Positions 34,301-46,300 of a stretch of DNA of 64,000 bases are shown here, piece by piece. Within the stretch, counting starts at the first letter, position 1. Every line of letters begins with the position of its first letter. Under the pieces are notes generated by a model, which was given only the letters and a program-made list of their open reading frames with translations, searched no databases and was not told where the DNA came from. The position numbers and the translations under genes were made by a program. The stretch is from Apteryx mantelli (lineage: Eukaryota; Chordata; Aves; Apterygiformes; Apterygidae): contig NC_089978.1 of the NCBI RefSeq assembly GCF_036417845.1, forward strand, positions 134,596,288 to 134,660,287, given 5' to 3'.

Positions 34301-37300
34301 GGGGTATCACATGAGTTCCTATGTTAAGTACTTGTGGGGAGGGGGGCGAAAACAGTATTGCCCTCTTCATGAATCTGCTAAGTGGAGTGATTTTGCTTTT
34401 GTCCTATAGATGTCTGTTATGGATTTTTCAGATTCTCTGTTTAAATGGATTAGATTCTGTTCTTACCCTCTTCACTCAATTAACAGTATATGGGGGGATT
34501 TGTTTTCTCCCCCTTCCCTCCTCCCATACACACACAGTGGGGGATGAAGTGTTAGATTTCACCAGTCCTGAGCTGCTGGGCTCTTTTATACTTTCCAAGA
34601 TTTTTCTTTGCCCTACCTTTTTAAGTTTTGCTCCTTCCTGATAGGAAAGAGGAGTCAAGAATCTTGTTTCTGTATAAAGAGTCATCATGCCCAGTTTTTC
34701 TCATTTCAGAGATCCTGTTCTTTTAGCAGAATACAGATTATACTGGCTTCTGTGGAACGTTGCTTGCTATAGCTATATTTCGAGTCATTTGGTGAATTTT
34801 TTTTTCTTTTTCCTCATACTCAAACTACTGCCTTCCCCAAGGCACAAAGAGTATCTCTTGATTGTACATACTTACTGTAAACTTCCAGCAGCAACTTGCA
34901 TACTACCCCCCATCTCCTCCATTTCACAGAGGGAAGCCAGAGATCATAGGTAGCAACCTGGATGTCTTGGTGACAGTAGGTTTATCTGAGAAGGTATGTG
35001 AAGACTATCGTCTGGCTCAAGAAGTGTGCAATGCCATCTCCAAACTTGCCAATAACCCTAAGGTAAGACTCTTAGCCTGTCCTTGAGGTCAGAATAATCA
35101 CTATCCAGAAATGAAGAAAGAGGAAGACTGGTTTATACTGAGAAGAGAGAGATATGATAAACATAACATAAAAAACAAGAATTTTGAAATGAAGTGGGCT
35201 GAAGTCATTCAGCAGCACTGTCCGGAAAGTTTATCACAAAACATGTACTAAAAATATTTGCATTAGCCAACAGGCTGAATTCAAATCGGAAGAGTGTTCA
35301 GTGCACAAGAAAACACTCTTTTCCTTCCAATTCCCTTCCTTGGACCTCCAGTTCTAAACTGGTGTGTCTCTCCACAACCATGAAGCCCTTTTTCCTACTG
35401 ATGTTTTCTGGTGTTGTGATTCTTTTGCCCTCCCTAATAGTTGATATTTGGGAGCTGCCAGCTGTACAGCTGAATATAAAACATTAAAGGCTTTCAAACC
35501 TGTCTGTTTTAAGTTGGTGGCCTGTCAGATGACTTCTTTGGGGAGCAATTTATGATTTTTTTTTTTTTTTTTTTATAGTGCACTTGTAAAATCCTCTTTG
35601 CCTGTTTTTGACTTGAGCATTTGGGACAGTCGATTCAGGAGTTCTCTAGCATAAAGCAGCCCTGCTTCACACAGAACAGCTATTCTGTTTTTGCCCCATC
35701 CACTGGGGACATTACTGTAGGACCTTCAGGCATTAACATATATCATAGCATTCCTAAGAGCTAAAAAACTGCGTTACAACCATCTTCACATCTTTTATCC
35801 CTGCTGTCAAAGGAAGGAAGCATTATTCCAAAACTGTTGCACAACTCTACAGTTAAGTTACTATGTGAGGAGGAACTGAAGTATAGACACTTGAATGATT
35901 GTGGCAGCTTCCCCCCCCCAACACCTTTCCAAAACTTCAGTAGGGAGGGTAGGATTGTAGTGAATTGAGAAATTTTGTCTTGAGCTTCTGAAAGCTGTTA
36001 ATTCCTCAAGCAGTAGCTTATTTCAGTCAAGTATATCTTGATCAGGCAGCTACAGATGTGCTGGGATATCTCAGGCATTGTCACACACAGCTAAGTAATT
36101 CTCCGGGTTTTCTTTTTCACAACTTAAAATATAGTGGAAGTGGTACAGAGCATATGTATCAGCCCAAATGTGAGGTGGTATTTTAAACAAAACCTCGTGG
36201 CTCTGGAGTAACCCCAGGCAAGGGCATCTTGTTGATTTACAGGAAACATTGGATAACTCTGAAGATGCTGTAAAGGTTTTCCTCTTTTCTCGTTCCTTGT
36301 GGAGAATGAGGGAACAAAATAACATATGATTCCAAAGGAATCATTTTGATTTAAGGGGAAGTAGTGAAACTGTTCAGGTTGGCTTGGGAACATCCTTTGG
36401 CCAAGCTTTAAATTTGCCTGATACTGCCACTATGTCCTCAAAAGTGACAGTAATGTCCCTACTGTGTATTTTGTTGCTGCGCAGTACTGGATGTCCCTCC
36501 CATGAGCCTAACATGGTTTTGGTTAGCAGTGTGCACGTAGGAAGGTTAAATGCTGGGGAAGGCATGGGGGTGGGGCAGCGACTGTTGTGTGGCAAGGATA
36601 ACTCATCTCTTCTCTCTGCAGCCAGCACTGGGAAAGAAAAATGCACCTTTTCGGCTGCCACAGACACACATGCTCTTTGGCAGCCTGAGCGAGGCTGTGA
36701 GTAAAGGTGAGCTCAAGTCAGTGGTAGGGTTGGAGGAGGGGTTGTGAGACAGGCTGTGGTGTTGCTGGTATGTGTGATACATGGCTCCCTCTTCCCCTCA
36801 TCAGGCTTTGCCCAGCCAAGTGGTGACTGGGTCCCTTTCATGGAGGTAGCAGTAACACTTATCTACCAGCTAGCAGAAGCGGCAGAGGAGATTTGTGCTC
36901 ATATCCTGCAGGCATGCAGTCAGCAAGCTCTGGAGAAGCTGCAGGAGGCCGATGGGCAGAAAGCAGGTGAGGAAAAAGCTGCTGTAGGAAGTCTGCACCC
37001 ATAGTTTCTTGTTCTGTGGTCAGGTGGCCTGGAATAATGGCAGGAGGGAGCAGAGTTGAGGGGCTCGTGAAGCTGTTGGTGTGGGAGGATGAGAATGCAG
37101 TGAAAGGGGTCTGTGGAGCATGGGGATGGGATGTAAGACTAGTGAGATTTGGTGGTAACTGATGGGGGGGGAATCCAGATCAACACTGAACTGTAGTAAT
37201 TTTTCTCTGACAGAGCCAGGGGCTTCTCCCAGCAGAGTCTCTGATGGTGCTAGCAGTCTCCCTACCTTCCTGCTGATGCACCTGGTGTCCCTTGTGGGGC

Positions 37301-40300
37301 AGGTGGCACTACAGCAGGTAGTGTATTTGGAAGAGTCTGTGAGCACAGAGCTACGTAGACGTCGCATGCTCAGAGAGGAGCAGAAGGCCAAGCAGCATTC
37401 TGAAGGCAGCACAAAGAAACAGAGACCCCAGGTGAGAATTGAGCTTTTTCCTACGGGCAGTTCTTTTCAGGTCCCAGCAACTCCCCAGCAAACTTCTGGG
37501 GAACACAGTCCTGAGGATGTGTGAGATCTTGGGTAATGGATGCTTTGGGTATAGAGCTGAACACTGGTAGGTCAGGATTGACAGGGAGAGCTGAGATCTT
37601 TTTGACTGACCCTGTTCATTAAAACTCTCCGGCTGCCTTTGAGCTTTGAACAAGAAGAGGGCTGGGAATGAAAGGTCATGTCCTGGCCATGTTTATCTTC
37701 CTGTTCCCAGTAATTATGTTCTTTCTCCCCACCACCTCCTTTCTTACCATTGCAATCTCTTGTAATAGCTGCTAGCAATGAAGAACATCTGTTTGTGCCC
37801 TGAGTTGTGCAAAAGGGCTTCTGGAACCTTGATCTGTAGGGCTTGAGGGTCCTAACCTCTCTCAGACATAATGATGGAAGTATTTAACAGCAGCCTTTTT
37901 AATGGGATCTGTATAATAGAAAAACTCTGATTGTTTGGTTAAGTCTGCCTCAGAATGGTTTCCAGAGTGCATTGAGGCTGATTTCTTGGGTAACAAAATA
38001 GAGAGGAGGAATATATCTTGTATCCCTAGGTATCCAGTCTTTGTCAGATGCCTACACTGCTGTGTCCAGAGACACTATGCTTTATTTCCTCATTCATCCT
38101 GCTTATCGGTCACTACCATTTCTCTCACAGGAGGAGGTTACTATGAGATTTTTCCAGAAGCAGCAGCTGGATGCAAATTTGGTCCTTTATGCAAAGACCT
38201 TGTCTCTTTTCTTCCCTTGTGTTGTGTTTTTTTTTTTTCCCTTGCTACAAGGTTTTCCATATTCTTGCTCACAAAATCGGCAGTTCAAAGGCTGCTTTGA
38301 TCTTCTTGCTTCTTGGATTTGCAAGTCCCATGAGTTGTGTTGGACTCTGGCCTCTGGCCCTGGTGGTAGAGGTGTCTGATTCTGTCTCAGTTTAGTAGCT
38401 TCAATAGCTTAGACCTTTCTTTTTTTCTCGCCCCCCCTCCCCCCCTCTCCCCCCCCTCCCCCCTGTCTTTTTCTTCCCCCCCCGTCTCTTTTTCTTCCCC
38501 CCCCGTCTCTTTTTCTTCCCCCCCCGTCTCTTTTTCTTCCCCCCCCGTCTCTTTTTCTTCCCCCCCCGTCTCTTTTTCTTCCCCCCCCGTCTCTTTTTCT
38601 TCCCCCCCCGTCTCTTTTTCTTCCCCCCCCGTCTCTTTTTCTTCCCCCCCGTCTCTTTTTCTTCCCCCCCGTCTCTTTTTCTTCCCCCCCCGTCTCTTTT
38701 TCTTCCCCCCCCGTCTCTTTTTCTTCCCCCCGTCTCTTTTTCTTCCCCCCCCGTCTCTTTTTCTTCCCCCCCCGTCTCTTTTTCTTCCCCCCCGTCTCTT
38801 TTTCTTCCCCCCCCGTCTCTTTTTCTTCCCCCCCCGTCTCTTTTTCTTCCCCCCCCGTCTCTTTTTCTTCCCCCCCCGTCTCTTTTTCTTCCCCCCCCGT
38901 CTCTTTTTCTTCCCCCCCCGTCTCTTTTTCTTCCCCCCCCGTCTCTTTTTCTTCCCCCCCGTCTCTTTTTCTTCCCCCCCCGTCTCTTTTTCTTCCCCCC
39001 CCGTCTCTTTTTCTTCCCCCCCCGTCTCTTTTTCTTCCCCCCCCCGTCTCTTTTTCTTCCCCCCCCGTCTCTTTTTCTTCCCCCCCCGTCTCTTTTTCTT
39101 CCCCCCCCGTCTCTTTTTCTTCCCCCCCGTCTCTTTTTCTTCCCCCCCCGTCTCTTTTTCTTCCCCCCCCGTCTCTTTTTCTTCCCCCCCCGTCTCTTTT
39201 TCTTCCCCCCCCGTCTCTTTTTCTTCCCCCCCCGTCTCTTTTTCTTCCCCCCCCGTCTCTTTTTCTTCCCCCCCCGTCTTTTTCTTCCCCCCCCGTCTCT
39301 TTTTCTTCCCCCCCCGTCTCTTTTTCTTCCCCCCCCGTCTCTTTTTCTTCCCCCCCCGTCTCTTTTTCTTCCCCCCCCGTCTCTTTTTCTTCCCCCCCCG
39401 TCTCTTTTTCTTCCCCCCCCGTCTCTTTTTCTTCCCCCCCCGTCTCTTTTTCTTCCCCCCCCCGTCTCTTTTTCTTCCCCCCCCCGTCTCTTTTTCTTCC
39501 CCCCCCCGTCTCTTTTTCTTCCCCCCCCCGTCTCTTTTTCTTCCCCCCCCCGTCTCTTTTTCTTCCCCCCCCCCGTCTCTTTTTCTTCCCCCCCCCGTCT
39601 CTTTTTCTTCCCCCCCCCCGTCTCTTTTTCTCCCCCCCCCCCCCCCCGTCTTTTTTTCTTTTTCCATTTGTGTCCTGTGGCACATGGACTGGCAAATCCT
39701 GGATCTCCTGTCATAGTTTCATTCAAATCTCAGGAAAAAGTGGGTTTTAAGACTCTCTATCAGCCTCTTTTTCCAAACTCTAGTCATGCTACTGGTAATA
39801 CACATGCACCTCCCTCTTGAGAGAAGAGTATGCTGGGTTTTTTTTTTTTTTTTTTTTGTTTTAAAAAAAAGACAGGCAACTCCTCCTTCACAGTCTTCCT
39901 TTCTGCACAGAGTACAGGAAACGAGACCACTATGGAGGAGGAACTGGGCCTCGTGGGAGCCTCAGCTGATGACACCGAGGCTGAGCTCATCCGCAGTATT
40001 TGTGAGACCGAGCTTCTAGATGGTAAGTGTGTCTGCCACCAAAGAACACTGCCTCTGCCTGCCATATGTGAAAGAGCAGATATGGTGGGTAACAGGTCCA
40101 GAATAAGGAAGAGAGTTTCCTTCAGAAGGGAACTGTAGTTTTTCTTTAGTGTCAACTTTGGTGTAGGCTGTCTGTTTCATTGTTCTGCCTCTGGAGGTGA
40201 TTTTTCAATGACAAAAGTGAGTTATCCAGTTTGTGTAGTCCCCAGGAGTTCTGGGACAGGCAAAGTAATCATTCTTTAAAAAGGGATGTCTGAACCATGC

Positions 40301-43300
40301 TCAGATATCTGTTCTCTTTCTCCTCACTGTCTAGGCAAACACCTGTTCTCTGCCTTTGTTCCACTGGTGCTCAAGATCTGCAACAACCCTGGGCTTTACA
40401 GTGATCCAGCACTCTCAGCTGCTGCAGCCCTAACTCTCGGCAAAGTCTGCATGATCAGGTAATGTCCAGCCATAACAGTATTCTCTTCCAGCTCTTCCTG
40501 GTAACTAGAGCACAAGCAAATGTTGCAACTCCTTTGCTGTGGAGAGACTAAACACAAAAGAGCACTCTTAGCTTTTGTTTCACTACAGCTTCTGAGAGAG
40601 GATTTTTGTGTCTTTTTCTTCTTTTCTCCACCCTGTCCCATCAGCTCTGAGTTCTGTGACTCCCACTTGCGCTTGCTGTTCACCATGATGGAGAAGTCCA
40701 CTCTGCCTGGCGTGAGATCCAACCTCATGGTTGCAGCAGGAGATCTGGCCATCCGCTTCCCCAATCTGGTAGAGCCTTGGACACCGCATCTCTATGCCAG
40801 GTAATGCTGTGCTCATTGCTGGGAGCAGCGGGTGGGGTGATGGGAGCTCTGTGGATGGGTGACACTGGGCCTCTGGAAGGTCAGGGTGATCCAGAAGTCC
40901 AAATTTGAAGTTGTCAGTGCAGGGACACAATGGACCTGGGCTGTGGAGCAGGCCATTGTGGGGTATCAGTAGTTTAGAGACGCTCAGTTGCTGACTGTGG
41001 TAACTATATATTTCTGTCAGGTTGCGGGACCCCTGCCAAAATGTGAGGCAGACAGCTGGACTGGTGATGACTCACCTCATCCTCAAAGACATGGTAAAGG
41101 TGAAAGGACAAGTGAGTGAAATGGCAGCTCTTCTGATGGACCCAGAGGAGGCAATCGTGGGACTGGCTCAGAACTTTTTCAGTGAACTCTCCAACAAGGC
41201 AAGTGGACATTTGGGGACCTCAGTGCACAAGAGCAGAGAGGGACTGATGGAGGCTGGTTGGTGAGACAAGAGTTAGAAGTGCTGGGGAAGGTGTGTCAGT
41301 GGCTGGAGCAGCTGTCTGTCCCTCCTCTATATTGCCTAAATAGGGGCAAATAAAGGGAATCTTGCAAAAACAGTTTTGTTTTAACCCTGATGTTGCTGAA
41401 AGTGACTTCATCCATTCACATCAGAAGGCAGGCTCCAAATCTGCACTTCATCCCTTTGCTTTTGTGTGTGTGCATCTAGTACAAGCTCTGGAACAGTTTT
41501 CTGCACTTTACCTTTAGGCCTTACAGCTGCGTTCCCCAACTTAAGGGCTCAGGTAATGTATCGTCTCTAAGAACTTTCAAAGTTGCTCTTGGCTGTGTGA
41601 CATAAGAAACCTAAATCTGAGGCAGTCACAGTTCAAGCAGGCAAGAAGAGTAGCAAATGTTACCACTTAGCTTCACCTAGCCTCAGATAGGTTTGGCTGG
41701 CTGTGTATAGCTGGTTTTGAGAAGCTGATGATTTGAGTCAGAAGCTTTGGGGTGGGAAGAAGGAATTTTAGGTGGGCAGCTTCTCTGGCTTGGCTCGAGC
41801 CATCCTTCATAATTCTGTATCTCATATAGAACCTTGTGTCCCGCACAGGGTAATGCCATCTATAACCTGCTTCCGGACATCATCAGTCGTCTCTCAGATC
41901 CTGACTGCGGTGTGGATGAAGAATCCTTCCGCACTATTATGAGGTATTTTAGGTGAAACCTGTTTTGTCTAGGACTCTGTTTATGCAAAGGGGATGCCAG
42001 ATCACGGGAACAGAAACTGCAGTGACATATACAAAATGCTTTTCAATTGTTCTCCTTGATCTTTTTCACAGTCTGCACCTAAAATGGGAGTCATGTCAAG
42101 GGGGATCATTTCTAAAGTCACATAGTTGGGGGTGAGGAGAGACTCCACAAAGAGAGTTTCTGTCAACTCTTTCAAAAAGATTTTCCCTCTAGAAAAGGAA
42201 AAGCCTGTTGGTTTTAATGTGTGGAACATAGATATGCAACATTAGGAGAACACAACAGTCTTTAAAGACCTCTGCCCTCTTTGTCATTTTGATGACCTAC
42301 TGAATTTTTGTAGCAATATTTAAAAAGCTGTAGTTGAGATAATAGATTTGTTTTTTGTTTTTTTTAAGAAGCTTTACTCTATAGTGTGGATACCTATTAC
42401 AATATCTCAGTCTGAGGGCATCTGTTGCGTATAGGCAGTACAGAGTGCTTATTGAGGTCTCAATGATTTTTCTTCATAAGACTTAACCTGGCTTATACAG
42501 AATCTCTTCAGTGGGTGAATTACAGACATTTTCCACTCATTTCTGATTCTTAGCCACATAGGTTTTTTTTCCTGAGTTGCCTGAATCCCTGTGGATTGCA
42601 GAGGGGAGTGCTGGACAAAACACAAGCATTTGTGTTGCTGCAGAGTACAGTAAAACCTCCAGGGATTTTCTGCTGGAGTCCCTCTGTTGATGAGACTCCA
42701 GTGCATTTAGGAAGAGAGATGGAGTTTTGGAAAGGCAGAAATTGCAAGGCACACAGAAGGTCTATTAGTGAGGGTGAAAGTGAGACTGAAAATAATTTAT
42801 GGCTCCAACAGTATACAAATGTTTTGCTTCAGCCTTCAGTAAGGAGCATAATGTGAAATAGCGAGGAAAGCAACATATGGCTACTGACAGTACGTGTGTA
42901 AGGGGAAGTTAGTGTCTGAAGTGGAAGCAAATCTTCACAGTCAAACATTTTGAAGAAGACATAAATGAAAAGAATGAGGACATACAGCTGTATGGTTTTA
43001 ATAATCTCAAACTGGAGGTGTTACCACAGACATCACCACAGAGAATAAGTGTTACGTTACATTGAAGGAGGGGTCAGTGTGGTTAAGGCAGCTATAGATT
43101 GGCTTAACTGACCTCCAGCAACATACAGGGAGAGAACTGGAGGTACATGGCAGAAGAGAATAAGAGAAAAAGCAATATTGACTTAAAGAAGGCAGGTATC
43201 AAATTAGTCTGAAGCTAATTAATTTTACAGAAGAGAAATGTGGTAGACCTGATCATCTGTTAGCACACCATGTCATATGCTTTAGACAGGAAAGAAGGGA

Positions 43301-46300
43301 ATAATAGTTGAAACTGAACTATTTTCCCATATAGCATGATATGAAATGCTTGTAGCATGGAAAGGATAGGGTTTAACTTGTAAACTGTGGTGGACAAAAG
43401 CACAGGCTAGGGAGGAAGCAGTGGCTTATACTCCAGGGATACTTATCAGACTGGAGAATAAGGAGGCATAAAAAGGAGAGGGGTAGTGAAAACTGCTGAT
43501 GGACAAAAAGCTGGGGAGCATCATTGTTAAAGGGAAGGACTAACTTGTGGAGAATGTGAGGGTTACAGTAATAAACTGAGATGAAAACTAGCAGAAAAAG
43601 TATAAGGATGAGTATTTAGAAATTACTGTTCAACCCCTGCTATAAAGCTACAGCTAAGAAGTTAGAGAGATGCATTCCACTTTTTTTTTCTTTTTTTTTT
43701 TTAACGGTCAACGATGTACTTCAAGTTTATGTATAGGAAAGCATTGGTAGTACTGGTGAGACCTTGTCTGGAGCTCTGTCACAGTTCTGGCCACTTAGGT
43801 TCAAGAAAGATGAATTGAAGCTGGAGCAAATGCAGAGGAGGGCTTTTGAGGATAGGGTCTCCATTCTGTATCTTAAAAGAGAAAAGTAAAGAAGCTTCGT
43901 GTGGTGGTTGTAAATGTAACAAACAAAGACCAAGTGAGGATGTACTTAAAGCAGTTATATCAAGGGCAACAGCACTTTGGCTGAGCTTAAGCTAACAGAA
44001 ATGTTGGTACAAGAAAAAGGGGAGGCCGGGTGCCTCTTTAATACAGAGGAGTTATCCAATGATTTTTACGAGGATGATATGCAAAATACAGAAAAACTTA
44101 ACTGTGTTGAAGTCCATATATTTTTCCCCTCAAGAAGCTGAGAAAAATCTGGAATCTGGTTAGCATTTATGTTCTGTTAGACTTTGTTTCCACTTTAGTG
44201 TAAAATAAACAATTCATCGTTGCATTGATCCAAATTACAGCAACGCACCCCCAGCACAATAATAAAATAAAAAAAAAAAAAATACTGCATGGTCTGCTTC
44301 TCTGGCATACTAGTCTGTCAGCACAGCTGTGAGGCGAGGAGATTGTCTGGAGATGTTGCATGCTCCTAAAAACTGGAAGGAACTGATGAGAAGTAGACAC
44401 TGCAGCCTTCTCTGTCCCTCCTGCCTCGCACCCCATGCAGACATTGGTACTTCTCTCCACCTGCAGGGTACTTTGCTTTAGCTGGATCTTTTAGTTACTT
44501 TTCTAGGTAGGTGCTGCTGGTGCTCTTAAGCAAATATGCCGTTTAATTATATGATATGCCATAGTGGCCATCCCCCAGCAGGGACTGTGATTACTATTTG
44601 AAATATATGTATGCTTATAGCTTCTCCTGAACTAAGTCTGAGGCATGCAGAGCTCTCTGTATACCTCATATTTGGAGGACCACCCACCTGATCACTGGGT
44701 TAGGATAGCTGCAAACATCCCATGGTATAAGCAGAAATGGGGTTTCCTCTCCGGGCTCTCAACTTTGCCATTTTTTTTTCTTTGCAGACATTTATTCTCA
44801 TATATCACAAAAGACAAGCAGACAGAGAGCTTGGTGGAGAAACTTTGTCAGCGATTCCGGACTGCCAGGTGGGTTTTGATCCTAATTTTTTTGACAGATA
44901 AGTCAGTCTGTTTCTCAAGAATTGTTAGAATAAACCTACACAGTGGTGATGAACAGACTCCCATCATATTTCCCATGTGGTAGGGTGACAAATGTTGAGA
45001 TATTTTTGGATTAGGTCCTTTTTTTTTTTTTCCTCATCTTCCTCCTAAAAATGCCTGAATAATTATGTATAACTTGTTACGGCTTCCGCTTGTGTTACAC
45101 TGATTGGCCCCTCTCTCTCCCCGCCTTTCTTAGGCAAAAGCTTTTCTTACAATTTAGAGCTGCATTACAGCTATGCAAGGAGATAAATTGACTCCAGTGC
45201 TTTGGTCCTTTCCACAGGCCATTGCCTTGCATCTTAGCTAAGAAATGAATGTGTTCAGCTGAGGAATTGGGGTTTCCCCAACAGCGACCCCAGAAGTCCT
45301 GTATGAGGTGATCTCAACCACCTAGTTAAGAGACCAGTCCCTGTTCTGTGTGCATGGGCTGCTCAGTTGTAACTCCCTACTTGGGACTCCATTTCCTTAT
45401 TTGAGTGCTTGTGCAATAAGACACTTACACTTTTGCTCTATCTGCAAGATGTGCTTGCCTTGCTCATGGCGCTCATTGTGGGGCATACCGTACAGGACCC
45501 ATTCCTGGCTCTGGGACATCATTTTGCTTCCTGCGTTTTTATTGTTGTTACAGCTGAGAGAGCAGGGGGAAATTAACTTCACTGATGCAGAAATACACTT
45601 TTTTTAGAAGGAAGATAATAGAAGTTTATCTGCCTCTCTGTCATGTATTTTCACTATCTTCATTTTACTTTCTACTGTTTTTGGTGCACTCTGTGGTTTT
45701 CCTTCTCTATTGTTGTGATGTTGCCCTTGAGGTTTAAGCTGTGTCTGCTTATCTTGGCCATTTGTACATAGTAGCTGGGCATGTGACCTGCTCGGTTGCC
45801 TCAGGGAGTTGCATATTCCCCAGAAATGTAATATTTGGATTTTGTTTCCTGACTGGAATGGAGAGTGGCACCTCTCTCCAAAACTGCCTCCCGGGAACAC
45901 TACTGAGATCTTCAGACTACATTTGTAAAGAACCATCTAAGTGTAAGCCATGCCTAGTCTCTGCTAAAGTGTCCTAATAGTTCTGTACCACAAAGATCAT
46001 CAGTTTAATGCACACAGGTAATGCTGGAGCAGGACTCTTATTCCAGGCTACAACAGGAGCTTACAGAAAAAGATTTTGCAGCCACCTTTCTCTCTTTGAC
46101 ATTTCTGGAGTTCCAGACATAGCTATATGCCAAGTATCACTCAGGTGAAGTGTGGAAGCAAGGCCTTGGTGCTGCAGCTTTGTTCTCCATCCATCTGCTT
46201 TTGGACAGTGCATTCTGAAATAGTATATATGAGACAGACTTCTGGCCCTCTGCTTTGTACATCTTAAGAGGGGCTTTGGCCTAGGTTTTCTTCTTCTCAT

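Noticed and set aside
29563-36622. Search for the scaRNA (SCARNA10/U85) that mammals carry within NCAPD2
   Set aside because: I found isolated C-box-like ATGATGA sequence (e.g. near 34,108) but no convincing paired D box, H/ACA hairpins or U5 antisense element, so none is annotated. A covariance-model search would decide.
38387-39726. Three overlapping minus-strand ORFs of about 430-440 residues rich in Lys, Arg, Glu and Gly
   Set aside because: They are the three frames of the 21-bp minisatellite in NCAPD2 intron 21. A repeat length divisible by three without stop codons keeps all frames open.
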